This document shows, in pieces, positions 30,779 to 39,233 of a DNA stretch of 64,000 bases. Made by a program: the position numbers and the translations under genes. The first letter of the stretch is position 1, and the number at the start of each line of letters is the position of its first letter. Source of the stretch: Nocardiopsis ganjiahuensis DSM 45031 (lineage in GTDB: Bacteria; Actinomycetota; Actinomycetes; Streptosporangiales; Streptosporangiaceae); assembly GCF_000341085.1 (NCBI RefSeq), contig NZ_ANBA01000012.1:62001-126000 (forward strand), given 5' to 3'. The notes below the pieces were generated by a model. The model ran no database searches. It was not told where the DNA came from and saw nothing but the letters and a program-made list of their open reading frames with translations.

Positions 30779-33391
30779 GTGACGGATGCGAACAACCCCG
30801 ACGCCCCTGAGGGCGGGGACTCCAGTATCGAGTCCCTGCCCCGTGTGACCGACCGGATCGAGCCCGTCGACATCCAGGTCGAGATGCAGCGCAGCTATCT
30901 CGACTACGCGATGTCGGTCATCGTCGGTCGTGCGCTCCCCGACGTCCGCGACGGTCTCAAGCCGGTCCACCAGCGCGTGCTCTACGCGATGTACGACGGC
31001 GGATACCGCCCCGACCGCGGGTACTTCAAGTGCGCCCGCGTCGTCGGTGACGTGATGGGTAACTACCACCCGCACGGTGACAGCGCCATCTACGACACCC
31101 TGGTCCGCCTGGCCCAGTGGTGGTCGATGCGGATGCCGCTGGTCGACCCGAACGGCAACTTCGGCTCGCCGGGCAACGACCCCGCGGCCGCCATGCGCTA
31201 CACGGAGTGCAAGCTCGCTCCGCTGGCCATGGAGATGCTCCGGGACATCGACAAGGAGACCGTCGACTTCCGGCCCAACTACGACGGCCGCTCCTCCGAG
31301 CCCGTCGTGCTGCCCGCCCGGTTCCCGAACCTGCTCGTCAACGGCTCCTCGGGTATCGCGGTCGGTATGGCGACCAACATCCCGCCGCACAACCTGCGCG
31401 AGGTCGCCGACGGCGTCAACTGGTACCTCGACAACCCCGAGACCGAGGACGAGGAGCTGCTCGACCAGCTCATCGCCCGGGTCAAGGGCCCCGACTTCCC
31501 GACCCGCGGCCTCATCGTGGGCAAGCGCGGGATCGAGGAGGCCTACCGGACCGGGCGCGGCTCCATCACCATGCGCGCCGTGGTCGAGGTCGAGGAGGAC
31601 AGCCGCGGTCGCCAGACCCTGGTCATCACCGAGCTGCCCTACCAGGTCAACCCGGACAACCTCGCGCTGAAGATCGCCGACCTGGTCAAGGACGGCAAGA
31701 TCACCGGCATCGCCGACGTGCGCGACGAGAGCAGCGGCCGCACCGGCCAGCGCCTGGTCATCGTGCTCAAGCGCGACGCCGTCGCCAAGGTCGTGCTGAA
31801 CAACCTTTACAAGCACACCCAGCTGCAGGAGACCTTCGGCGCGAACATGCTGGCCCTGGTCGACGGGGTGCCGCGCACCCTGCGCCTGGACCAGATGATC
31901 CGCCACTGGGTCAAGCACCAGGTCGAGGTCATCGTCCGCCGGACGAAGTACCTCCTGCGCAAGGCCGAGGAGCGCGCGCACATCCTGCGTGCGCTGCTCA
32001 AGGCGATGGACCGCATCGACGAGGTCATCAGCCTCATCCGGAGCAGCGCCTCGGCCGACGACGCGCGCACCGGCCTGATGGGCCTGCTGGAGATCGACGA
32101 CATCCAGGCCCGCGCGATCCTCGACATGCAGCTGCGCAAGCTCGCCGCCCTGGAGCGCAACGCCCTGACGGCCGAGTACGACGAGCTGATGGCGCTCATC
32201 TCCGACTACAACGACATCCTCGCCTCGGACGTCCGGCAGCGGAGCATCATCCGCGAGGAGCTGGGCGAGATCGTCGACAAGTACGGCGACGAGCGGCGCA
32301 CCCACATCATCCCGTTCGAGGGTGACATGCGCATGGAGGACTTCATCGCCGAGGAGGACGTGGTCGTCACGATCTCCCGCGGTGGGTACGCCAAGCGCAC
32401 CCGCATCGACAACTACCGTGCGCAGAAGCGCGGCGGCAAGGGCGTGCGGGGTGCCCAGCTCAAGCAGGACGACATCGTCCAGCACTTCTTCGTCACCACC
32501 ACCCACCACTGGATCCTGTGCTTCACGAACCAGGGCCGGGTGTACCGGACGAAGGCCTACGAGCTGCCGGAGGCCGCTCGCGACGCGCGCGGCCAGCACG
32601 TCGCCAACCTGCTGCCCTTCCAGCCGGGCGAGGAGATCGCGCAGATCATGGCTCTGCGCGACTACGAGGCCGCTCCCTACCTGGTGCTGGCCACCCGTGA
32701 GGGCCTGGTCAAGAAGTCGCGGCTGGAGGACTTCGACTCCGCGCGCGCGGCGGGCATCATCGCGATCAACCTCCGCGAGGAGGACGAGCTGATCTCCGCG
32801 CGGCTGGTCTTCCCCGACGACGACCTGCTGCTGATCTCCAGCGACGCCCAGGCGATCCGCTTCCCGGCCTCCGACGAGTCGCTGCGCCCCATGGGCCGCG
32901 CGACCAGCGGTGTGATCGGTATGCGGTTCCTGGAGGGCGACTACCTGCTCTCCATGGACGTCATCCGCCCCGACGACGGTTCCACCGACGTCCTGGTCGC
33001 CACCGAGAACGGGTACGCCAAGCGGACCCCCTCGGAGCAGTACCCGGTGCAGAACCGCGGCGGCAAGGGTGTGCTGACGGCGAAGGTCGTGGAGGCGCGC
33101 GGCAAGCTGGTCGGCGCGCTGATGGTGGACCCGGAGGTGGACGAGATCTTCGCGATCACCTCCGCCGGCGGGGTCATCCGCACCGGTGCCGCCGAGGTGA
33201 AGCAGTCCGGCCGCACCACCATGGGCGTCCGGCTGATGAACCTGGACAAGGGCAACAAGATCGTGGCCGTGGCCGCCAACGCCGAAGCCGCCGAGGAGGC
33301 CGAGGCCGAGGAGGTCGCCGACGCCGTCGAGGCGGCCGGGGCCGACACGGGCGACGAGCAGGTCGCGGGTGAAGGCAACCCCGAGGCCTAG
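30779..33391 (+). CDS. gyrA: DNA gyrase subunit A
   Basis: An 870-aa subunit that cuts and rejoins DNA. The winged-helix region has the quinolone-resistance segment [12 protein letters not shown] with Ser and Asp at the usual resistance positions, so the sequence looks wild-type. The active-site Tyr is in [10 protein letters not shown]. The C-terminal beta-pinwheel has the GyrA box [10 protein letters not shown]. The last 45 residues form an acidic tail, common in actinobacterial GyrA. Start is GTG 30779. Confidence 0.97.
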   Translation: MTDANNPDAPEGGDSSIESLPRVTDRIEPVDIQVEMQRSYLDYAMSVIVGRALPDVRDGLKPVHQRVLYAMYDGGYRPDRGYFKCARVVGDVMGNYHPHGDSAIYDTLVRLAQWWSMRMPLVDPNGNFGSPGNDPAAAMRYTECKLAPLAMEMLRDIDKETVDFRPNYDGRSSEPVVLPARFPNLLVNGSSGIAVGMATNIPPHNLREVADGVNWYLDNPETEDEELLDQLIARVKGPDFPTRGLIVGKRGIEEAYRTGRGSITMRAVVEVEEDSRGRQTLVITELPYQVNPDNLALKIADLVKDGKITGIADVRDESSGRTGQRLVIVLKRDAVAKVVLNNLYKHTQLQETFGANMLALVDGVPRTLRLDQMIRHWVKHQVEVIVRRTKYLLRKAEERAHILRALLKAMDRIDEVISLIRSSASADDARTGLMGLLEIDDIQARAILDMQLRKLAALERNALTAEYDELMALISDYNDILASDVRQRSIIREELGEIVDKYGDERRTHIIPFEGDMRMEDFIAEEDVVVTISRGGYAKRTRIDNYRAQKRGGKGVRGAQLKQDDIVQHFFVTTTHHWILCFTNQGRVYRTKAYELPEAARDARGQHVANLLPFQPGEEIAQIMALRDYEAAPYLVLATREGLVKKSRLEDFDSARAAGIIAINLREEDELISARLVFPDDDLLLISSDAQAIRFPASDESLRPMGRATSGVIGMRFLEGDYLLSMDVIRPDDGSTDVLVATENGYAKRTPSEQYPVQNRGGKGVLTAKVVEARGKLVGALMVDPEVDEIFAITSAGGVIRTGAAEVKQSGRTTMGVRLMNLDKGNKIVAVAANAEAAEEAEAEEVADAVEAAGADTGDEQVAGEGNPEA

Positions 33392-33412
33392 ACTGCGCGT
33401 TAAGTGCAGTAC

Positions 33413-33447
33413 GTCCCGCGGGGTTCGTTTCGGCGGCCCCGCGGGAC
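33413..33447 (+). terminator. Hairpin after gyrA
   Basis: An 11-bp stem (33413-33423 with 33437-33447) with a 13-nt T-rich loop sits between gyrA and the DUF3566 gene. Confidence 0.65.
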
Positions 33448-33492
33448 ATACGGATCGACCCGTCTCAACGAAAGTCCAGCGGTAGCGCTTCT

Positions 33493-34113
33493 ATGTCTGA
33501 GAACCAGCGGAACACCACCAGCAACGAGTCCGAAGCGGCTGCGACCGCCGGTGACGCGGACGTGGAGACGGCGGAGCCGACCCTTGAGGGTTCCTCCGAG
33601 GGCTCCTCGGCGGCAACGGGTACGGAATCGGGGGCAACGACAGTGACGACCGAAGCGGAACCCGAGCCCGAGGAGCCGCAGGAGCCCGCGGAGCCCGCAT
33701 CCGCGGGGCCGAGCGCGGTCAAGGCGTCCTTGGCGAGCCGTAAGGCCCACCTGACCGTCTCCCGTGTCGAGCCGTGGTCGGTGATGAAGTTCAGCTTCGT
33801 GGTCGCCCTCGTCTGCTTCATCGTCCTGTTCGTCGCGGTCGCGGTCATCTACGCGACCCTGTCGATGCTGGGTGTGTTCGACGAACTGACCAGCATGATC
33901 AACGCCCTCCTGGAGGGCGACGGCGGCGAGGACGAGCTGGGCCTGAACCCGGCCGCCTGGTTCTCCCCCGGCCGTGTGCTGGGCTACACCGGTGTGATCG
34001 GTGCCCTGAACGTCGTGCTGATCACCGCCCTGTCGACGGTGGGAGCGATGCTGTACAACCTGGTCTCCGACCTGGTCGGCGGCGTCGACGTCACCCTCTC
34101 CGAGGCCGAGTAG
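33493..34113 (+). CDS. DUF3566-domain membrane protein
   Basis: A 206-aa protein. The first about 75 residues are acidic and disordered (Glu/Pro/Ala). The DUF3566 domain follows: a conserved LTVSRVEPWSVMKFSF, a transmembrane helix, an extracytoplasmic loop and a second helix ending near the C-terminus. Such genes sit right after gyrA in almost all actinobacteria. The function is unsettled; a role in the envelope or division is only suggested. A strong terminator follows. Confidence 0.9.
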   Translation: MSENQRNTTSNESEAAATAGDADVETAEPTLEGSSEGSSAATGTESGATTVTTEAEPEPEEPQEPAEPASAGPSAVKASLASRKAHLTVSRVEPWSVMKFSFVVALVCFIVLFVAVAVIYATLSMLGVFDELTSMINALLEGDGGEDELGLNPAAWFSPGRVLGYTGVIGALNVVLITALSTVGAMLYNLVSDLVGGVDVTLSEAE

Positions 34114-34124
34114 TCCTCTGCTGC

Positions 34125-34165
34125 CCGTCGGGCCCGGCTCTTCCCAGGAGAGCCGGGCCCGACGG
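34125..34165 (+). terminator. Terminator of the gyrB-gyrA-DUF3566 unit
   Basis: A 17-bp perfect stem (34125-34141 with 34149-34165), 7-nt loop, followed by CTTTC. Confidence 0.88.
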
Positions 34166-34266
34166 CTTTCCCGGCGGTTCGGAGCACTCCCGAAACCCGC
34201 TAAAATGGGAGGTGAAGAGGGACGCGGCAGGCCGTGTCCCACTCTTCGCCGCCTCACGGAAGCCGG

Positions 34267-34296
34267 TTCGCCCCGGTCTCCCGGATGCGGTAGAGT
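34267..34296 (+). promoter_or_regulatory. Candidate promoter of tRNA-Ile
   Basis: TAGAGT at 34291-34296, 15 bases before the tRNA, is a good -10 hexamer. The -35 candidate TTCGCC (34267-34272, 18-bp spacer) is weak. Confidence 0.4.
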
Positions 34297-34310
34297 TCCT
34301 GTCGGAACGA

Positions 34311-34384
34311 GGGCGTATAGCTCAGTCGGTTAGAGCGCATCCCTGATAAGGATGAGGCCCCAGGTTCAAGTCCTGGTACGCCCA
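34311..34384 (+). tRNA. tRNA-Ile (anticodon GAT)
   Basis: A 74-nt cloverleaf: acceptor GGGCGTA pairs with TACGCCC, the D arm has AGCTCAGTCGGTTAGAGC, the anticodon loop is CTGATAA with GAT, and the T arm has GGTTCAAGTCC. CCA is not encoded. In actinobacteria this gene commonly follows gyrA. It marks the left border of the accessory region. Confidence 0.97.
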
Positions 34385-34401
34385 CCCAGTTTCATCTGGT
34401 C

Positions 34402-34436
34402 AGAGCCTTGCATCTCCACTCGGAGAGCAGGGCTCT
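34402..34436 (+). terminator. tRNA-Ile terminator (copy A of a repeated hairpin)
   Basis: AGAGCC pairs with GGCTCT and TCTCC with GGAGA inside, followed by TCCTGTTG. A clearly related hairpin recurs at 36913-36945. Confidence 0.78.
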
Positions 34437-34438
34437 TC

Positions 34439-34565
34439 CTGTTGTGGCCCTCATCTGACCGCGGGACCCCACGCCCGTCCCCTGTCCGAGTCCGGGCTCC
34501 CCTGCACTCAGCGGTGCCGACAGGACGCCGAGTCGACAACAGGTCGAATCGCTATGTCGACTCGA
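34439..34565 (+). repeat. Direct repeat, left copy (A)
   Basis: This 127-bp segment aligns with 43252-43377, and its last 47 bp (34519-34565) are identical to 43331-43377. The shared end contains a dyad, CGAGTCGACA (34529-34538) with TGTCGACTCG (34555-34564). A 16-bp core TCGCTATGTCGACTCG (34549-34564) also occurs at 37020-37035. Likely attachment or integration scar. Confidence 0.85.
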
Positions 34566-34770
34566 CTCTAGCCGACACTCCCCAGGCAGGAAGAGGCACG
34601 CCCAGGAGCTCCAGAAGCTCTGCGGTGGCCACCCGGTAGGTTCCGCCATAGCGGAGCAGCCGGCAGGGGAACTGGCCGCTTCTGGCGAGCTTGTACGCCG
34701 TCGTCCTCCCCATGTGCAGGGCACGTGCGGCCATCATCAGGTCGATAGCGGCTGGTAGACCCTACAGCTG
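34552..34770 (-). pseudogene. Truncated excisionase-like (MerR-type HTH) gene, copy A
   Basis: The last about 61 residues closely match the intact gene at 37047-37274 (shared segment MGRTTAYKLARSG). Upstream similarity runs back through LPAAIDLM, but an in-frame TAG and unrelated sequence replace the N-terminal about 16 residues. A product from ATG 34737 would keep the HTH yet has no visible Shine-Dalgarno. Best read as a decayed duplicate. Confidence 0.65.
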
Positions 34771-34837
34771 TTGCCTGATGGGGCTGACGACTCTCCGCGA
34801 TGCGTGGACCTGAGCACTTCATTGGCTAGAAAGCGAC

Positions 34838-35776
34838 TTATGGAACCCGCCAGGTGATCTGGAACCTTTGCTCTGGCGGGAACGAGGGGCGTCCCACTGT
34901 CCTACCCTCCTTGATGAGGTAATGGGATACCAGGAAGTGTGCTTCCTCGGAGACCTCGTGCCACGTTTCAGGTGTAACGCTCAAGGCTTCGCGGAGCAGG
35001 CTTTTATCGCTCTCAGCTCGGAGTACCTCGGCCTTCTCCTCCGGGTCGATGGTGTCGTCGGAGTGAAACGTATGGAAGGAGCGGGCTAGCAGGTTGGGTT
35101 CTGACCGCAATCGGTGAAGGATTTGGCTGTTGCAGTAGTTCATGATCTCGAGGGCCTCCTGCACCTCGTGCTGAGGGTCTTGGTAGCCGTATGGCGTTCC
35201 TTCAGCCGCACCTACGTAGTCACCCTTCAGCGAGCGAAGGAGTGCTCGCAGGAAGAAGTCAAGTCCCATATCGTCGATGGTGCGCTTGGCGACCTCGACC
35301 CATGTGTCCTCAGAGATCATGGGGTCGTGCGGGACCGCGAGTGAGGGGTCGATCTCAATGGCGTTGAAAGGGTTAACCATGATTCCGGAAACCATCTCCG
35401 GGGTCCATTTCCCGTCTTCTCCACCCCACCCTTCGGTTCGTATGAACTCCTCGGCGGAGAGATAGGCGCCGGACTCCCCCTCCTTGATCACCCGCCACAG
35501 GCGCAGGATACGGAAAGCCTCTTGTGCCCGGTTCCTGGGCGGATGGCAGTTGTCCGCCAGCACAGAGACAACGGATTCGAGCGTCTCCCACCCGGGCATC
35601 CGAAGCAGCTTGATTGTGGTCCGGGCGGCTTCGTGGCTCACCTCCAGTAGGCCCTGATCGCCCGCCGTCAGTTTCTCGATGCGTCGATAGCTGATCCTCC
35701 CCGTGGCCCGGTGGAGCTCATCCAGCGCGTCCGCTAGCTCTTGCTTCGCTTCGGGGAGTTCGGAGGATGCAGTCAT
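34838..35776 (-). CDS. Unknown protein with a predicted N-terminal HTH
   Basis: A 312-aa protein with no recognised family. The first about 75 residues (ELHRATGRISYRRIEKLT, then ...AARTTIKLLRMPGWETLESVV) have the look of a helix-turn-helix as in many actinobacterial island regulators. The rest is mainly helical, with a segment ISEDTWVEVAKRTIDDMG. A start at ATG 35776 or TTG 35809 is possible; neither has a convincing Shine-Dalgarno. Two direct TTGACA copies upstream (35800-35820, minus strand) may belong to its promoter. It is transcribed divergently from the Cys-rich gene at 35906, so it may regulate that unit. GC content is visibly lower than in the flanking core genes. Confidence 0.68.
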   Translation of the reverse strand: MTASSELPEAKQELADALDELHRATGRISYRRIEKLTAGDQGLLEVSHEAARTTIKLLRMPGWETLESVVSVLADNCHPPRNRAQEAFRILRLWRVIKEGESGAYLSAEEFIRTEGWGGEDGKWTPEMVSGIMVNPFNAIEIDPSLAVPHDPMISEDTWVEVAKRTIDDMGLDFFLRALLRSLKGDYVGAAEGTPYGYQDPQHEVQEALEIMNYCNSQILHRLRSEPNLLARSFHTFHSDDTIDPEEKAEVLRAESDKSLLREALSVTPETWHEVSEEAHFLVSHYLIKEGRTVGRPSFPPEQRFQITWRVP

Positions 35777-35905
35777 CTCCGTCGCCAACCTTCTAAGGCT
35801 CAGTGTCAATTTCTGTCAACAGCCTAGAGCTAGGAGGGTGCTGTCTGGGCGGATTCTGCGCAAGTCCGCGGCTGGGCGACCAACCGTGACAAGCGGTTCG
35901 GTCAG

Positions 35906-36658
35906 ATGGTGAACATGGTGGGGCCCATCCCCCGGACCTTTGGAGGAGACTTGCACATCCCCGCCTACGCACTGGATGAGATCCAGAGCTCGGTTCCCTC
36001 CGAGCCGAACCTTCAGCAGACCGAAGGCACACACTGCTGCTTCTGCAACTCTCCGTTTCCCCAGCCCCGACTGCGCGTTCCACTCCGATCGGCCGAAGGG
36101 CTGTCTCTCAACGGTTGTCGCCCCTGTCTCACCGCTCTGGTTGCTCGGGTTCGTAGGCAACGGGACTCGAAGCTGGCCGAACAGATTCCCCGGCCGCACC
36201 TGGATGATCTGATCCAGGGACGAGAGGAGCAGGATTACTTGAACTCCCTCATGAACGCGACACGGGCAGCAAAGGCTGTTACCCGCCTTCTCGCCGATAA
36301 AGATCTCTCGCCGCAAGAAGTCGCTTGGGTAGCTGTCGCTCTTGAGTCAGCCTTTGATTGGGCTACGACCGGAAAGGAGAGGTTGCCGTACCTGGCGGAC
36401 TCCCCCGACAGCCCGTTCGCCAAGCCCGAGGTCCGTCTCTACCTCGAGATGTCCTTGGCCAGGGAGTTCATCGCACACCGTCTCGTCTACCACGTGCTCA
36501 ACGAATCTTCCTCTCCGGAGCCCGAGATGTGCGAGGAAATCGAATGTCCTGCCGACTGCTCTGGTCGCCACGAGTTCGACCACATCGACTGCGGGCCAGA
36601 CGAAATCTTCGACGCATTGGCACGCCATGGCGTCGAACTTCCAGAAGAAGGGAGCTGA
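35906..36658 (+). CDS. Unknown cysteine-rich protein
   Basis: A 250-aa protein of unknown function. A putative zinc ribbon lies near residues 44-74 (CCFCN, then CRPC), and a second Cys/His group lies near the C-terminus (CEEIECPADCSGRHEF). The middle is helical. ATG 35906 is the first start; an ATG at 35915 is also possible. GC content is moderate. A small membrane protein gene follows after 2 bp, so the two are probably co-translated. The divergent HTH-like gene upstream suggests a controlled two-gene cassette. Confidence 0.68.
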   Translation: MVNMVGPIPRTFGGDLHIPAYALDEIQSSVPSEPNLQQTEGTHCCFCNSPFPQPRLRVPLRSAEGLSLNGCRPCLTALVARVRRQRDSKLAEQIPRPHLDDLIQGREEQDYLNSLMNATRAAKAVTRLLADKDLSPQEVAWVAVALESAFDWATTGKERLPYLADSPDSPFAKPEVRLYLEMSLAREFIAHRLVYHVLNESSSPEPEMCEEIECPADCSGRHEFDHIDCGPDEIFDALARHGVELPEEGS

Positions 36659-36660
36659 GC

Positions 36661-36867
36661 ATGTGGAACTGGGGTGACATGATGCTCATGTTGATCTCTG
36701 CCTTCGGATGTTTGGCTCTGTTCATCTCCCAGGCCAACGAGATTCTGGACAGGCTTCCTCGACTGTTCGCCGCTTGGCATAAGGTTGTGGGCTCGGGAGG
36801 AAACCAACAGGGCCACATCCCTGAGGGGCTCGACGGCAACTCCAGCAAGCGGTCGGATGATCACTGA
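36661..36867 (+). CDS. Small single-span membrane protein
   Basis: A 68-aa protein with one N-terminal hydrophobic helix (about residues 5-24) and a polar Gly/Ser/Asn-rich tail. ATG 36661 is 2 bp after the stop of the Cys-rich gene, with GAAGGGA upstream, so it belongs to the same operon. It has no recognised family; the tight coupling suggests a membrane partner of the 250-aa protein. Confidence 0.6.
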   Translation: MWNWGDMMLMLISAFGCLALFISQANEILDRLPRLFAAWHKVVGSGGNQQGHIPEGLDGNSSKRSDDH

Positions 36868-36912
36868 TAGAGACCAGCTTCTAGGCTGAGGCCTCGGTAT
36901 CCTCTGCTTCGG

Positions 36913-36945
36913 AGCCTTGTCTCTCCATATGGAGAGCAGGGCTCT
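36913..36945 (+). terminator. Terminator hairpin (copy B of the tRNA-Ile terminator)
   Basis: CTCTCCA pairs with TGGAGAG inside GAGCC/GGCTC, and TTTCTGCTTTATT follows. Sequence and layout match the hairpin after tRNA-Ile at 34402-34436. Confidence 0.8.
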
Positions 36946-37019
36946 TTCTGCTTTATTCGTGGGTTTCGGCCGGAAGCTACTCCGTCGCCGTCTACGTGCG
37001 GGGACGACAGCAGACCGGG

Positions 37020-37035
37020 TCGCTATGTCGACTCG
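37020..37035 (+). repeat. 16-bp core repeat (copy B)
   Basis: TCGCTATGTCGACTCG, identical to 34549-34564 and 43361-43376. It lies between a copy of the tRNA-Ile terminator and the intact excisionase-like gene, the same order as in copy A. Confidence 0.8.
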
Positions 37036-37046
37036 GCTGCTGCTGC

Positions 37047-37274
37047 TCAACCCGAGGCAGGCAGCGGCACGCCCAGAAGCTCCAGGAGCTCCGCGGTGAC
37101 TACTCGGTAGGTTCCGCCATAGTGGAGTAGCCGGCAGGGGAATCGGCCGCTTCTGGCGAGCTTGTACGCCGTCGTCCTCCCCATGCGCAGCACCTGGGCG
37201 GCCGTCATTAGGTCGACGGCGGCTGGTAGGTCGTACAACTCATGGATCGTGAAGGTCTTGCGTTCCCAGGCCAC
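37047..37274 (-). CDS. Excisionase-like MerR-type DNA-binding protein
   Basis: A 75-aa protein with a winged HTH of the excisionase (HTH_17) kind: LMTAAQVLRMGRTTAYKLARSG, then the wing YGGTYRVVTAELLELLGV. GTG 37274 has GGGGAG 5 bases upstream. Proteins of this type direct excision or act as small regulators in actinobacterial integrative elements. No integrase gene is visible in the window. It is the intact relative of the remnants at 34552-34770 and 43416-43459. Confidence 0.78.
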   Translation of the reverse strand: MAWERKTFTIHELYDLPAAVDLMTAAQVLRMGRTTAYKLARSGRFPCRLLHYGGTYRVVTAELLELLGVPLPASG

Positions 37275-37493
37275 TGGCTCTCCCCTGCGTTGGTTTCGTC
37301 GTCAAGAGGGACAAGCCTCGGTAGAAGAAGCTTGTGACACGAACCTCGGAGATTTCGGAGCAGGCGTGTTCAGAACTTCCGTTTCACTCCAGATCCATGG
37401 CAAGTGGTTTCAGATAGTTGAGTCCTTGCAGGTCAAGGATGCAGATTCATCTGCGACTACTGCTGTACTCGGAAAAACGGCGTAGACTGACCC

Positions 37494-37522
37494 CACGTCA
37501 TCAAGGTGACCTTGACGACGTG
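37494..37522. promoter_or_regulatory. Inverted repeat, possible operator
   Basis: CACGTCATCAAGGT faces ACCTTGACGACGTG with one mismatch around a single central G. The symmetry suits a dimeric DNA-binding protein. Confidence 0.45.
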
Positions 37523-37535
37523 ACTGAACGCGAAG

Positions 37536-37565
37536 GGGCCCGCATCGGTCTAGGACGCGGGCCCC
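37536..37565 (-). terminator. Terminator of the 42-aa membrane protein gene
   Basis: GGGGCCCGC pairs with GCGGGCCCC around a 12-nt loop, about 50 bases past the stop of the leftward small gene. Confidence 0.7.
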
Positions 37566-37616
37566 GGTTACATCGCGGGATCCTTCTGTGGCCTCGGTTG
37601 TTGCTCTACCAGAGCA

Positions 37617-37745
37617 TCAACTGGGGCCACTTCCCATGAAGCGGTCGAGCAGATACCGCACCACCGCCTGCACGATCCCCGTGACCACGGCGGCAGCCCA
37701 CTTCCACCAACGCGGCTTGTTGGGTTCTTGCGGTTGCTTCGACAT
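37617..37745 (-). CDS. 42-aa membrane microprotein
   Basis: Short gene easily missed by length cut-offs. The product begins MSKQPQEPNKPRWWKWAAAV and continues as one hydrophobic helix with a basic start. ATG 37745 has a strong AGGAGG five bases before it, and a terminator follows the gene. No family is known to me. It sits between the excisionase-like gene and the XRE/DUF397 pair. Confidence 0.62.
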   Translation of the reverse strand: MSKQPQEPNKPRWWKWAAAVVTGIVQAVVRYLLDRFMGSGPS

Positions 37746-38032
37746 CCAGCCTCCTCACCTGAGGCGACCTGGCCACCAGTCGATGGCCTGACATAGGCCA
37801 ACCTCGGATGCGTTGACCGGCCTGTCCTCAGAGATGAGACGCCACTAAATCTACAGACCCTTCTCCGCTTATGGGAGAGGTCAAGAGCAACGTAGGCGCC
37901 GATGAGCGGCCCTGGACTTTCGTGGTCGTCCCAGGTGCCCACAACGGTTCCTCTTCGTGTCGCAGCTCCTCCGGAACCTTCAGGAGGATGACCTTCGGGC
38001 TCTGCCTATCGGTGAAGTGGCGGTGCAACAGC
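37746..38032. other. Gap before the DUF397 gene, possible gene remnant
   Basis: No intact gene is seen. A plus-strand frame around 37957-38033 reads like protein (SQLLRNLQEDDLRALPIGEV) but has no plausible start or end and runs into the terminator, so it may be a fragment of a lost gene. Confidence 0.35.
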
Positions 38033-38066
38033 AAAGGTCCCGAGGAGGGAGATGCTCGGGACCTTT
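38033..38066. terminator. Bidirectional terminator
   Basis: A 12-bp stem, AAAGGTCCCGAG with CTCGGGACCTTT, and a 10-nt loop. The A and T ends make it suitable for both strands; it ends the XRE/DUF397 unit. Confidence 0.82.
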
Positions 38067-38076
38067 GCGCGTGGGG

Positions 38077-38250
38077 CTACTGGGTCAGCCCGAGGAACGC
38101 CACCCACTCGGACGGGGGAACCCTGAGGTGGCCGAGATCGCGGTTCTGCGTGTCACGCACGTCCGCACCGTGCGCGCTCTCGCGCACCTCCACGCAGTTC
38201 GCCCCGCCGTCGGAATACGTGCTCTTGTGCCACGTCGGCTTACTGTCCAT
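38077..38250 (-). CDS. DUF397-family small protein
   Basis: A 57-aa protein with the DUF397 hallmarks: an N-terminal W-HKSTYSDGGANCVEV, an internal VRDTQNRDLGHL and a final W-VAFL. It overlaps the end of the preceding XRE gene by 11 bp, so the pair is co-translated. Such XRE-DUF5753/DUF397 pairs are abundant and paralogous in actinobacteria, related to the whiJ-type developmental loci. A toxin-antitoxin-like relation has been proposed for the family. Confidence 0.88.
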   Translation of the reverse strand: MDSKPTWHKSTYSDGGANCVEVRESAHGADVRDTQNRDLGHLRVPPSEWVAFLGLTQ

Positions 38251-39055
38251 CGTTCAACTTCCTCAGTTCCGCCCTCAGACTCTGGAGGGTCTCGTCTGGG
38301 CTACGCGCCGCGCTCTGCAACGCCGCGAACTGCATGCGCCAGCTTGTCGTCTCAGCGGAGTTGGTGACCAACTGGCCCTCGCGGGCGCTTTCGGCGAACA
38401 GCACGTCAGTTTGGGCGCCCGCCGTCGTGATCAGCTTAAACGGACCGGATGTACCGGGATGCTTCGGTGTGTTCATGGGGATCAGCTGTACGGTGATGCG
38501 CCCGCGCTCGACGAGCTCCACCACATGTTCCAGTTGTTCCCGTGTTACTTCCCTGCCCCCGTACCGCCGGTACAGGAGTGCTTCGTCGATGACGAGCCAC
38601 AGCTTCGGGTGGGTGCTCTCGGCCAAGCTCGCTGAACGCTTGGCCCTCCCCGCCGCGCGTGACTGGACTTCCTCGTCGGTGAGCCACTGGGCCCCGTGCT
38701 TGATCAGTGCTTGTGCATAGGGCTCTCTTTGCAGGTGAGCAGGCCAGACCAAGACGAGGTACTCGTACACCGCGCTCGCCTGGTCCACGAGTTCGGCGAC
38801 CTCCGTCTTCCAAGCTTCCCTGCCATCGCCGGTCAGCTCCTCCCACACGCGGGCGAGACGCTCAGACCCCAGCGCCTCCCCCAAATCTGAGCGCAGTCTG
38901 GGAGACGGGGCTGTGAGCCCCCTTTCAACTGCGGAAATGGTGCTTTTGCTGGTGTTCGCCGCGTGTGCCAACGCGGTCTGTGTCAGGCCGGATTCTTCAC
39001 GAGCGGCTCGTAGCTCGCGCCCGTATCGGGCCAGGGCTTCTTTTTCAGGGGGCAT
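38240..39055 (-). CDS. XRE-family regulator with DUF5753 domain
   Basis: A 271-aa DNA-binding protein. The XRE helix-turn-helix is at about residues 9-65 (RELRAAREESGLTQTALAHAANTSKSTISAVERG). The C-terminal DUF5753 domain has the typical LVIDEALLYRRYGG and LIPMNTPKHPG segments. ATG 39055 starts right before the HTH; the frame is open back to 39142, but the extra residues are not family-like. It overlaps the DUF397 gene that follows. It likely represses its own operon until DUF397 interacts with it; this is inferred from the family. Confidence 0.85.
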   Translation of the reverse strand: MPPEKEALARYGRELRAAREESGLTQTALAHAANTSKSTISAVERGLTAPSPRLRSDLGEALGSERLARVWEELTGDGREAWKTEVAELVDQASAVYEYLVLVWPAHLQREPYAQALIKHGAQWLTDEEVQSRAAGRAKRSASLAESTHPKLWLVIDEALLYRRYGGREVTREQLEHVVELVERGRITVQLIPMNTPKHPGTSGPFKLITTAGAQTDVLFAESAREGQLVTNSAETTSWRMQFAALQSAARSPDETLQSLRAELRKLNDGQ

Positions 39056-39233
39056 GACAGGAATGACATCACGGATTCCAGCTTGGGTGTGGCGATTCCT
39101 GGAAAATCTGTCGCTGAACATAGCGTTCCTGGGTCGTCGCAATGCGCTTCACAGGGCTTGTGACAGTCCATGACACTGAGATTCCAGACCAACTCATGTA
39201 GCCGCACTCTGATGCGGCGGAGAGGCGGCGCAG

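Larger units (their letters stand above)
37275..37616. other. Intergenic stretch with a dyad and a terminator
   Basis: A 342-bp gap, AT-richer than the surroundings. It holds the upstream region of the excisionase-like gene, a 29-bp dyad (37494-37522) and a terminator (37536-37565) for the small leftward gene that follows. No protein-like frame was seen. Confidence 0.5.

Noticed and set aside
31060..31110. Possible quinolone-resistance change in GyrA
   Set aside because: The segment reads GDSAIYD with the usual Ser and Asp, so no resistance substitution is visible.
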